Part shown: piece after piece, positions 36,438 through 43,193 of the stretch | Numbering within the stretch: position 1 is the first letter of the stretch | Layout: each line of letters begins with the position of its first letter | Origin: Deltaproteobacteria bacterium | Lineage (GTDB): Bacteria; JAGRBM01; JAHCIT01 | NCBI GenBank assembly: GCA_026129095.1 | Contig: JAHCIT010000002.1 | Coordinates: forward strand, 1 to 64,000 | Length of the DNA stretch: 64,000 nucleotides | Direction: 5' to 3' | Translations under genes and position numbers: made by a program | Notes under the pieces: generated by a model | What the model saw: the letters and a program-made list of their open reading frames with translations, nothing else | Database searches by the model: none | What the model was told of the DNA's origin: nothing

Positions 36438-38150
36438 ATGAACCCGCTCGAAAACGGCATTTTCGATCTCGCCAGCATCGCCCATGACGTCGCCCTCAAC
36501 GACCCTGCACGGATCGCGGTGGTTGAACCGGCCGGACGCGGCCCCAGCGGCGTCCGCCGGTACCGGCGGTACACCTACCGGGAACTGTCGGCAGACGTCG
36601 AGGCGGTGGCACCGGGACTGAGGGAGATCGGCATAGCCGAAGGCACGCGCACGGTATTCATGTCTCCGCCCAGCTATGAAACCTGCGTGATCGGTCTCGC
36701 CCTGTCGCGTGTCGGCGCGACTCTCGTGCTGATTGATCCATCCGTCGGCTACCGGAACGTGGCCGAACGGCTCCGGCGCATCGAGCCAGAGGCCTTCGTC
36801 GGCATTCCTGTCGCCCATCTCGGCCGTCTTGCCTTCGGCTGGGGGCCCCGCACCCTGCGCAAGCTGGTGGTCACGGGAACGCCGGGCTTCCCCGGCGCCC
36901 ATACGGTCCAGTCGCTCCGCCGGAAAGCTCCGGACACTCCTGTTCCGCCAGCCATTTCCCCGGATGACCCTGCCGCGATCATGTACACGACCGGAAGCAC
37001 CGGTCCCGCCAAGCCCTCCTACTACCAGCACCGGCACTTCGCCGCCGTCTGCCGGCAGGTACATCAGAGCTGGCGGTTCGATCCGAAAAGGGAAATACCG
37101 GTGGACATGCCGGTCTTTCCGGCCTTCTTTTTCATCGCACTCAGTGCTGGCGGTACCGTTGTCGTTCCGCCCATCGATTTCGTCCGCCAGGGACCCGCGA
37201 AGGCCAATCCGGCGGCACTGGTGGAGGTCATCAACGACTGCGGCGTGAGGTCGCTATTCGGTTCCCCGGTCCTGCTGGAAAACCTCGCCACGCATGCCGT
37301 CCGGAATGGTCTCCGGATGCCAACCCTGAAGCGGGTGATCGGCGGCGGCGCGCCCATCGTCGCCTCGCTGGTAAAGCCCATGCTCGATGTGATGGGGGAA
37401 GGCGGCGACGTGGTCTCGAACTACGGTTCGACCGAGGCGCTCCCTTCCACGGAAATGAGCGGCCGGGAGATGCTGAAAGAAACCTGGAAGGAAACCGGTC
37501 AGGGGGCGGGGATCTGCGTCGGACGGCCCTTCGACGGCACCGACCTGATGATCATCCGGATCGTGGACGGCCCGCTGGAATCGATGGACGCAGCGGAAAT
37601 CCTTGGCCCCGGCGAAACCGGGGAAATCCTGATCCGCGGGGCGCATGTGAGCCCGGCCTACTTCCGCGACCTCGACAGCACCCGCAAGAACAAGATACCG
37701 GACGGCCAGGGAGGCGTGTGGCACCGGATCGGGGACGCGGGTTATCTGGATGCCCAGGGACGTCTCTGGTACTGCGGACGGGCCGGGCAGCGGGTCAAGG
37801 CTGCGGGCGGACCGCTGTTCTCGCTCCAGTGCGAGCCGATCTTCGACACGCACCCGAAGGTGCGGCGGAGCGGGCTGGTTGGAGTCGCCGTCAACGGACA
37901 GGAAATACCGGTAATCTGCGTCGAGCTGAAAGCAGGTTTCCACCGGGATGAACTGCCGGAAATCCGCAAGGAACTGCTGGATCTCGCTGCCCGTCATCCC
38001 GTCACCCGGCCCATCCGGCAGGTTCTGTTCAAGCGGCGGCTACCGGTAGACCCCCGGCACAACTCGAAGATCGAACGCCCCGCGCTGGCCCTGTGGGCTG
38101 CCAGCCAGATCAGCCGGGCGGCGGCGCCAGGACTGGCCTCCGCCGCCTGA
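36438..38150 (+). CDS. OleC-like AMP-dependent ligase (beta-lactone synthetase family)
   Basis: 570 residues of the acyl-adenylate superfamily. The P-loop 'IMYTTGSTGPAKPSYYQHRHF' is at ~180-200, the adenine motif 'NYGSTEALPSTEMSG' at ~330, and 'WHRIGDAGYLDAQGRLWYCGRAGQRVKAAGG' then 'LQCEPIFDTHPKVRRSGLVGV' at ~425-480. The YGSTEALP and CEPIF-THP-V-RS-LVGV patterns are those I associate with OleC, which closes 2-alkyl-3-hydroxy acids to beta-lactones during olefin synthesis; related enzymes make beta-lactone natural products. OleA (thiolase) and OleD (reductase) are not in the window, so the pathway is incomplete here or rewired. It could instead be a plain acyl-CoA ligase. Confidence 0.8.
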   Translation: MNPLENGIFDLASIAHDVALNDPARIAVVEPAGRGPSGVRRYRRYTYRELSADVEAVAPGLREIGIAEGTRTVFMSPPSYETCVIGLALSRVGATLVLIDPSVGYRNVAERLRRIEPEAFVGIPVAHLGRLAFGWGPRTLRKLVVTGTPGFPGAHTVQSLRRKAPDTPVPPAISPDDPAAIMYTTGSTGPAKPSYYQHRHFAAVCRQVHQSWRFDPKREIPVDMPVFPAFFFIALSAGGTVVVPPIDFVRQGPAKANPAALVEVINDCGVRSLFGSPVLLENLATHAVRNGLRMPTLKRVIGGGAPIVASLVKPMLDVMGEGGDVVSNYGSTEALPSTEMSGREMLKETWKETGQGAGICVGRPFDGTDLMIIRIVDGPLESMDAAEILGPGETGEILIRGAHVSPAYFRDLDSTRKNKIPDGQGGVWHRIGDAGYLDAQGRLWYCGRAGQRVKAAGGPLFSLQCEPIFDTHPKVRRSGLVGVAVNGQEIPVICVELKAGFHRDELPEIRKELLDLAARHPVTRPIRQVLFKRRLPVDPRHNSKIERPALALWAASQISRAAAPGLASAA

Positions 38151-38197
38151 AGTCCGCCGTTTGCCATCCCGGCACCAGCGGGCTTTCATGGCCGGTG

Positions 38198-38923
38198 ATG
38201 TGTGCGGCCGGCTGGAAAACCGTCCTTGAAAAGTTTCACCGGGAACTGGTGCCGGCCGGGATTGATCTGGCCGCACCCTTCGGCGTCCAGGACTACAACA
38301 GCAGCGTGGGTGCGTCGTGGCGGCTTCCTGACTTCGGGCGGGAGCGGACGCTGGCGATCGTGGTGGCAGCGTCGCGGGCGTTCTGGCGGCCGTTTCTGGA
38401 TGCCTGCAGGAAAGACCCTGGAATCCTCTCGAATCCTCATCCCGTGGATGACTGGTCCGAACTGAACATCCGCCGGGCGGCAGCCGCTTCCGGACTGCCC
38501 TTTGAACCGAGATGGCCGCACCTGAGAGGGCCCGAAACAGTCGCCATCCAGCGGGCGGCCGTCCTCGCCGGCCTTGCACATTTGTCCCCCAGTCACCTGT
38601 GCATCCATCCGGTGCATGGACCCTGGATCGCGCTCCGGGGGGTGGTGGTGTTTGACATGGAGGGGCCGGCAAACCCCCTTCCGCCCGCACCCGATCCCTG
38701 CACGGCCTGTCCGGCCCCGTGTCTGGACGCCCTCAAGACGGCCCAGGCAGGGCTTGGCAATCATGTCCCCGGTACCGACAGCCCGCTCCCCAACTGGCCC
38801 GACTGGGTCGAAATCCGCAGCGTTTGTCCGGCCGGAACAGCAAGCCGTTACGAACCTGACCAGATCCGGTACCATTACGCCAAGGACCGGACCGTTCTCG
38901 TAAAGGCCAGCGGCGGCCGGTAG
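38198..38923 (+). CDS. MMACHC (CblC)-like cobalamin-binding protein
   Basis: 241 residues from the ATG at 38198, 47 bases after the ligase stop. Segments 'LVPAGIDLAAPFGVQDYN', 'TLAIVVAASRAFWRPFLDAC' and especially 'HLCIHPVHGPWIALRGVVVF' align in order with the cobalamin-processing protein MMACHC, a flavin-reductase-like fold that removes the upper ligand of cobalamin; QueG's B12 domain is a distant relative. A Cys cluster 'PCTACPAPC' sits near residue 175 and is not a feature I know from human MMACHC; it may bind metal or an iron-sulphur cluster. Family assignment is from recalled pattern, not a search. Weak ribosome site; the start could be a little upstream. Confidence 0.65.
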   Translation: MCAAGWKTVLEKFHRELVPAGIDLAAPFGVQDYNSSVGASWRLPDFGRERTLAIVVAASRAFWRPFLDACRKDPGILSNPHPVDDWSELNIRRAAAASGLPFEPRWPHLRGPETVAIQRAAVLAGLAHLSPSHLCIHPVHGPWIALRGVVVFDMEGPANPLPPAPDPCTACPAPCLDALKTAQAGLGNHVPGTDSPLPNWPDWVEIRSVCPAGTASRYEPDQIRYHYAKDRTVLVKASGGR

Positions 38924-38941
38924 GGGGTGCCCAATTCCCCC

Positions 38942-38970
38942 TTGAACTTGGGCCCCGGCCTGCCTACATA
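38942..38970 (+). promoter_or_regulatory. Putative promoter of tRNA-His
   Basis: TTGAAC (38942-38947), a 17-base spacer and TACATA (38965-38970), about 38 bases before the mature tRNA. The -35 is good and the -10 is weak. Confidence 0.45.
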
Positions 38971-39007
38971 GGAAGCCCTTGGCGCGTCTCCCGCGCCAGA
39001 AACCCGT

Positions 39008-39085
39008 GGTGGGTGTAGCTCAATTGGTTAGAGCGTCAGATTGTGACTCTGAAGGCTGCCGGTTCGAGACCGGTCACTCACCCCA
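39008..39085 (+). tRNA. tRNA-His (GTG anticodon)
   Basis: Complete cloverleaf: acceptor GTGGGTG/CACTCAC with one G-U pair, D-arm GCTC/GAGC, anticodon arm TCAGA/TCTGA with GTG at the loop, T-arm GCCGG-TTCGAGA-CCGGT. Position 39008 is the extra G-1 typical of tRNA-His, pairing with discriminator C at 39082, and CCA is encoded (39083-39085). Confidence 0.96.
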
Positions 39086-39248
39086 ATCCTGAACTCCGGT
39101 TCATCCACGTTCTCATTCCTGCCGACGGACAAACCTGACCATTCCGGTCACCCTGTTACGATCCGGTACTGAAACAGGCCAAATGCCAGAAACTTGACAG
39201 CCACTGCCGGTCTCCAAAACCCCATTTCGGGCAGAAACCGGACAGATA

Positions 39249-39635
39249 ATGCGTGTTATTCACGATTTTCAGGCCATGGCACAGAGCTTGAACAGATATC
39301 TGACAGTGCTGCAAGACCTGACAGATGGAAGGTCCAAGGCAGCCGGCAGGAGAAAGACCATTCATATGACCGGACACGCGACCAGCCAGGTTCCTTCCCA
39401 TGCACTGACCGGAGACCTCAAGCACCTGCCGCTGACCAACCTGTTCAGGATAGTCCGCGACAGCATCGCCACCTGCTGCATCACCTTCTGGAGGGCCGGT
39501 GAAACCATCGTCGCCTGCTTCCAGAACGGACTGCTCAGCCAGTGCCGCTACCGGGACATGAATGACACCGACGCCCTCAGTGAACTGTGCACCTGGGACA
39601 ATGCGAACTTCCTGCTGGAGTTCCGGACCTGCTAG
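39249..39635 (+). CDS. DUF4388/PATAN-like domain protein
   Basis: 128 residues. The C-terminal 80 residues ('HALTGDLKHLPLTNLFRIVRDS', 'CCITFWRAGETIVACFQNGLLSQCRYRD', 'DALSELCTWDNANFLLEF') fit the DUF4388/PATAN pattern: a 'G-x-L-x-x-L-x-L' opening, a 'G-x-I-x-F-x-x-G' middle and 'AL-x-x-L-x-x-W-x-x-x-x-F-x-F' close. These domains occur with response regulators and gliding or polarity systems in delta-proteobacteria. The first 40 residues are basic and unstructured; an in-frame ATG at 39366 with AGGAGA upstream could be the true start. Downstream of tRNA-His and convergent with the HTH gene. Confidence 0.65.
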   Translation: MRVIHDFQAMAQSLNRYLTVLQDLTDGRSKAAGRRKTIHMTGHATSQVPSHALTGDLKHLPLTNLFRIVRDSIATCCITFWRAGETIVACFQNGLLSQCRYRDMNDTDALSELCTWDNANFLLEFRTC

Positions 39636-39696
39636 CCGAGCCCCCCTCGCGGCCGGAATCGCCCGCGGTCAGCAGCCTGGACAGAAACAGGCGGAC

Positions 39697-40119
39697 CTAC
39701 TCCCGCAAACCGAACTTCTTCAGCTTCGTGGAAAGCGTGCTCTGCGGAATGCCGAGCGCCTTGGCGGCGTCGCCCTTGCGGCGGTGCATTTCCAAGGCCC
39801 GCTCGATCAGGTATTTCTCAAGCCGGTCGAGCTGCTCCGGAAGCGAAAGACTGTCGTCAACGCCAACCGGCTGCGTCTTGAGGCCGCGCAGCAGTTTTTC
39901 AGCGGCAGCGACCTCCGCCACCATGTGAGGACCGATCAGCCCGTTCTCCTTCAGCACTGTCTCGATAAACCCGCTCGCCACCGTTGAATCGGCCATGCAG
40001 TTTGGAGCGATACGGGCGAGTGCCCGGAAAATGCGTTCCACGTCGGCCGCGTCAGCCGCAGGAACCTTGCCCTTCAGCACCGTCCGCAGACTGGCCTTGA
40101 GCTGTGCATCTGTCACCAT
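39697..40119 (-). CDS. Fis-type helix-turn-helix regulator
   Basis: 140 residues. The last ~45 form a Fis-family HTH ('LIERALEMHRRKGDAAKALGIPQSTLSTKLKKFGL'; key part GDAAKALGIPQSTLSTKL), as at the C-terminus of NtrC-type activators. The N-terminal ~90 residues are a helical domain without AAA+ or receiver motifs, so it does not drive sigma54 itself. Likely a small DNA-binding regulator. Its target is not evident; it is transcribed leftward from the AT-rich gap beginning at 40120. Confidence 0.78.
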   Translation of the reverse strand: MVTDAQLKASLRTVLKGKVPAADAADVERIFRALARIAPNCMADSTVASGFIETVLKENGLIGPHMVAEVAAAEKLLRGLKTQPVGVDDSLSLPEQLDRLEKYLIERALEMHRRKGDAAKALGIPQSTLSTKLKKFGLRE

Positions 40120-40634
40120 ACCAGGCGTCTGAACTCCTGCTTCCGGAAACGCTCCAGTTCGAAACCAAAGCCTGCTTCCGCTGCCAAACCTGCAATTTCG
40201 TGGCCGTCTGAAAACGTAAAACCAGCGGCCCTAATTCACCATAATCCTTCGCAACTGAAAGTCTACATCAATATATGAACTCGCGGTTTTGACTGTTTTT
40301 AATTTCAGTTTTCACATTTGATATTCCAGCAACTGAAAGCAGAAAACCACGACGCAAATCCGGTTTACTTCGCATGGCCCAGGTTGCCCATTCATGCGAA
40401 CACAGCGGACCACAGAGGGTTCGCCCGCACACAGGCTGTTCTGCTGGTCACGAAAGCCCATCTCCGGCGCGAAAACCGTTCCGCAACAGTACGGCAACAT
40501 CGTCTTTCGCCGTGTATTTTCAGATGACATACCGGTGAGTCACCTCACTTGTCCGCCGGTACGGCATTCGGATAAATACAGAGCGTTAGACTGTTTTCCG
40601 TCTTTTATTTCGTGATTTTCCAGCGGAGAAAAAA
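40120..40634. other. AT-rich intergenic region
   Basis: No gene supported in these 515 bases. Bases ~40240-40320 are markedly AT-rich. An 11-base direct repeat GCAACTGAAAG occurs at 40251-40261 and 40329-40339, and a perfect palindrome GGTGA-G-TCACC at 40534-40544 lies inside a looser TACCGG/CCGGTA inverted repeat. Despite the thiamine-type gene downstream, no TPP-riboswitch core is visible. Probably holds divergent promoters. Confidence 0.45.
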
Positions 40635-41414
40635 GTGAAAAAAGTCACCAGTAGGGTGCTGGTTATCTCCGCCCATGATCCTTCCGGCGGAGCCGGCATG
40701 GCCGCCGACCTGAGGGCGCTGTACCATGCCGGAGTCCAGGGTGAAGGCTGCCTGACAGCGCTCACCGTGCAGTCAGCGGTCCGGCTTCGCAGCACCACGC
40801 CCATCACACCGAGCCGCCTGCGGGAGCAGGTCACGGCCCTTATGGACGATGGAGGCGCCCCGGCCGCCATCAAGACTGGCGCACTCGCGGGCAGCGGACA
40901 GGTGCTCCTGCTGGCGCGGCTGCTCAAAACCCGGCTCGCCGGCGTGCCGGTGGTCTGCGATCCCGTGCGGGGGCCCACGCGGGGGCCTGCGTTTGTGGGC
41001 AGGCGGGATGCCGCCCCGTTCCGCCGTGCCCTGATCGAAAGACTGCTGCCGCTGGTCACGGTACTGACGCCGAACCGGAACGAATATGCCTGGCTGTTCG
41101 GAACCAAATCCCCTGAAGCGGTATCGGCCGCCTCACCGGCGGCCATCCTTGTCAAGGGCGGACACGGTTCCGGCACCCGCGTCACCGACCGGCTCTACTT
41201 GAAGGGGAAACTGGTACTGGAGCACTCCCGCAGGCGTGTGCCCCAAAGGATCCGGGGAACCGGCTGCGTGCTGGCCTCGCTGATCGCGGCGCGGCTGGCG
41301 GCAGGTGATGCGATTCCGAAAGCTGTGCAGAATGCCGAGCGGATGATGGACGGCGCGATCAGGAGCGCACGGCCCGCCCCCGGTGGACAGGTTTCGATGC
41401 TGCTGCTCCCCTGA
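40635..41414 (+). CDS. thiD: Hydroxymethylpyrimidine/phosphomethylpyrimidine kinase-like
   Basis: 259 residues from GTG with GGAGAA upstream. Ribokinase-fold kinase with the ThiD opening 'VISAHDPSGGAGMAADLRAL', 'IKTGALAGSGQVLLL', 'VTVLTPNRNEYAWLFG', 'AILVKGGHGSGTRVTDRLY' and the anion-hole motif 'IRGTGCVLASLIAARLA'. ThiD phosphorylates HMP and HMP-P for thiamine pyrophosphate synthesis. No other thiamine gene is adjacent, so a pyridoxal-kinase-like role cannot be excluded. Convergent with parB, 8 bases between stops. Confidence 0.85.
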   Translation: MKKVTSRVLVISAHDPSGGAGMAADLRALYHAGVQGEGCLTALTVQSAVRLRSTTPITPSRLREQVTALMDDGGAPAAIKTGALAGSGQVLLLARLLKTRLAGVPVVCDPVRGPTRGPAFVGRRDAAPFRRALIERLLPLVTVLTPNRNEYAWLFGTKSPEAVSAASPAAILVKGGHGSGTRVTDRLYLKGKLVLEHSRRRVPQRIRGTGCVLASLIAARLAAGDAIPKAVQNAERMMDGAIRSARPAPGGQVSMLLLP

Positions 41415-41422
41415 AAACCGGG

Positions 41423-42295
41423 CTAGCGTCTTTTCAGGCGGGCAATCACCGTGTCGAGCATGTCGAGGCTGGTGTAGTGGATCACCAGCGTGCCGCGTCC
41501 GCCCTTGCGGGCCTTGACCTCGACCCGTGCGCCGAGCGACCGGCCCAGTTCTTCCTGGAGCTGGCGGACGTTGGGATCGGCGCGGACGGCCTTGCGGCCG
41601 GCTTTCGCCACGGGGGCCGACTTCATCCGACGGACCAGTTCCTCGGTTTCCCGGACCGACAGCCCCTTGCCGGTCACGGTGGCCGCCGCCGCGATCACCT
41701 GGTCGGCATGTTCGAGCCCAAGGAGCACCTTGGCGTGACCGGCCGACAGATCCCCGCTGTCCACGGCAGCCAGCACCTTCTCCGGCAGCCTGAGCAGCCT
41801 GAGCGCATTGGTCACCGTCGCCCGGTCAAGCCCCGTGCGGCTGGCGATCTGTTCATGGGTATAGCGGAACTCGTCAATGAGCCGCTGGTAGCCCCGCGCC
41901 TCCTCCACGGGATTCAGATCCTCCCGCATGAGGTTTTCCAGCAGGGCGATTTCGAGCGATTCGCGGTCGTTCAGTTCCTTCACGACGGCGGGAATCCTGT
42001 CCAGCCCCGCCATCCGCGAGGCCCGCGTGCGCCGTTCCCCGGCGACCAGCTCGTACCGGCCGCCAGCGAGCGGACGCACCAGCACCGGCTCCAGGACCCC
42101 CTTCAGGCGGATCGAGCTGGCAAGGGACTTCAGGGCGTCCTCGGGGAAGTGGACCCGCATCTGGCGCGGGTTGGGATCGATCAGGGAGAGCATTACCTCC
42201 TGGACGCCGGGGGCATCCGAACCGCCCTCGCCCCGGCCCGCTCCCGGTATGAGGGAACCCAGTCCCCGCCCCAGAGGCTTGCGGGCAGGCTTCAT
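41423..42295 (-). CDS. parB: Chromosome partitioning protein ParB
   Basis: 290 residues from the ATG at 42295; an open frame continues upstream within parA but is a shadow. N-terminal 'KPLGRGLGSLIP' typical of chromosomal ParB, then the CTP-binding fold with 'ELVAGERRTRASRMAGLDRIPAVV' (GERR motif), 'ALLENLMREDLNPVEEARGYQRLI', and an HTH 'EQIASRTGLDRATVTNALRLLRLP' that reads parS. The C-terminal dimer domain is present. Overlaps parA by 4 bases. ParB clamps spread from parS and load SMC. Confidence 0.96.
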   Translation of the reverse strand: MKPARKPLGRGLGSLIPGAGRGEGGSDAPGVQEVMLSLIDPNPRQMRVHFPEDALKSLASSIRLKGVLEPVLVRPLAGGRYELVAGERRTRASRMAGLDRIPAVVKELNDRESLEIALLENLMREDLNPVEEARGYQRLIDEFRYTHEQIASRTGLDRATVTNALRLLRLPEKVLAAVDSGDLSAGHAKVLLGLEHADQVIAAAATVTGKGLSVRETEELVRRMKSAPVAKAGRKAVRADPNVRQLQEELGRSLGARVEVKARKGGRGTLVIHYTSLDMLDTVIARLKRR

Positions 42296-43095
42296 GGCCG
42301 CCCCCCCGCCCCGGCCTTGCGGTGTCCGCCGGAAAGGCCCCGGCGGTCCAGGAACTCGCTTGCCAGGCCCATGTAGGCCTCGGCCCCGCGGCAGGTGATG
42401 TCGTAGGCGATGATCGGCTTGCCGTGGCTGGGCGCCTCGGAAAGCCGCACGTTCCGGGGGATCACGGTCCGGTAGACGGCCTGCGGGAAGTGCTGCCGGA
42501 CCTCGCTTTCGATCTCGGAAGAAAGCCGGTTCCGGGTGTCGTACATGGTAAGGACGATCCCCTCCAGGTTCAGGGTCTTGTTGACCGACTTGCGGACCAG
42601 CTTCTGCGTCTCCAGCAGGTGCCCCAGCCCTTCGAGGGCGAAATACTCGCACTGGAGGGGTACCAGCAGGGAATCGGCCGCCGCCATGGCGTTGATCGTC
42701 AGCAGTTCCAGTGACGGAGGGCAGTCGAGAAAGACGAACTCGAACTCGTCCCGGACCCCGGCCAGCGCATCCTTCAGTTTCAGTTCCCGGGCGATCTCGC
42801 TCACCAGTTCCACGTTTGCCCCCGCCAGCGACTTGGTGGCGGGAATGACCGACAGGTTGGGCACTTCCGAGGCCGCCAGCGCCTCCTTCCAGGGGCATTC
42901 GCCCAGGATCACGGCATAGGAGTCCCGGCCCTCATCCCCCGTGATACCGAGACCGCTCGTGGCGTTTCCCTGGGGGTCCAGGTCCACAACGAGGGAGTGG
43001 TGCTCGGCAGCGGCAAGGCAGGCGGCCAGATTCATGGCGGTGGTGGTCTTGCCCACCCCGCCCTTCTGGTTCACAACGGCGATGATCTCACCCAT
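42292..43095 (-). CDS. parA: Chromosome partitioning ATPase ParA
   Basis: 267 residues, Soj/ParA type. Deviant Walker A 'VVNQKGGVGKTTTAMNLAACLA' at residue ~8-20 with the signature lysine, 'VVDLDPQGNATSGLGI', Walker B 'FVFLDCPPSLELLTINAMAAADSLLVPL' and the 'GIVLTMYDTRNRLSSEI' segment. ATP-dependent DNA binding moves ParB-parS complexes. Upstream of parB with an ATGA overlap. Chromosomal par loci often lie near oriC; no oriC or parS site was recognised here. Confidence 0.96.
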   Translation of the reverse strand: MGEIIAVVNQKGGVGKTTTAMNLAACLAAAEHHSLVVDLDPQGNATSGLGITGDEGRDSYAVILGECPWKEALAASEVPNLSVIPATKSLAGANVELVSEIARELKLKDALAGVRDEFEFVFLDCPPSLELLTINAMAAADSLLVPLQCEYFALEGLGHLLETQKLVRKSVNKTLNLEGIVLTMYDTRNRLSSEIESEVRQHFPQAVYRTVIPRNVRLSEAPSHGKPIIAYDITCRGAEAYMGLASEFLDRRGLSGGHRKAGAGGRP

Positions 43096-43139
43096 CGGGG
43101 CGAACCTAGCACGTCCATGCCCCGGTCAACAGGCGCGGG

Positions 43140-43160
43140 GCGGCTGGCCAGGCCAGCCGC
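43140..43160. other. Strong GC hairpin between giant gene and parA
   Basis: A perfect inverted repeat with 10-base arms GCGGCTGGCC and GGCCAGCCGC around one base, between the giant gene's stop and the parA start. No T-run follows on either strand, so it may attenuate or stabilise mRNA rather than be a classical terminator. Confidence 0.5.
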
Positions 43161-43193
43161 CTCGCGGCTTTCAGGACTGGTTCGCGGATCCGG

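Noticed and set aside
40120-40634. TPP riboswitch upstream of the thiD-like gene
   Set aside because: Neither the CUGAGA nor the ACCUGAUC core motifs of the thi-box are present.
42293-42898. N-terminal extension of parB into parA
   Set aside because: The extension is Gly/Arg/Pro-rich and lies in another frame of conserved parA; the ATG at 42295 gives a normal ParB N-terminus and an ATGA overlap.
39086-43193. parS sites near parAB
   Set aside because: I looked for the TGTTTCACGTGAAACA-type palindrome throughout and found only isolated CACGTG cores within genes.
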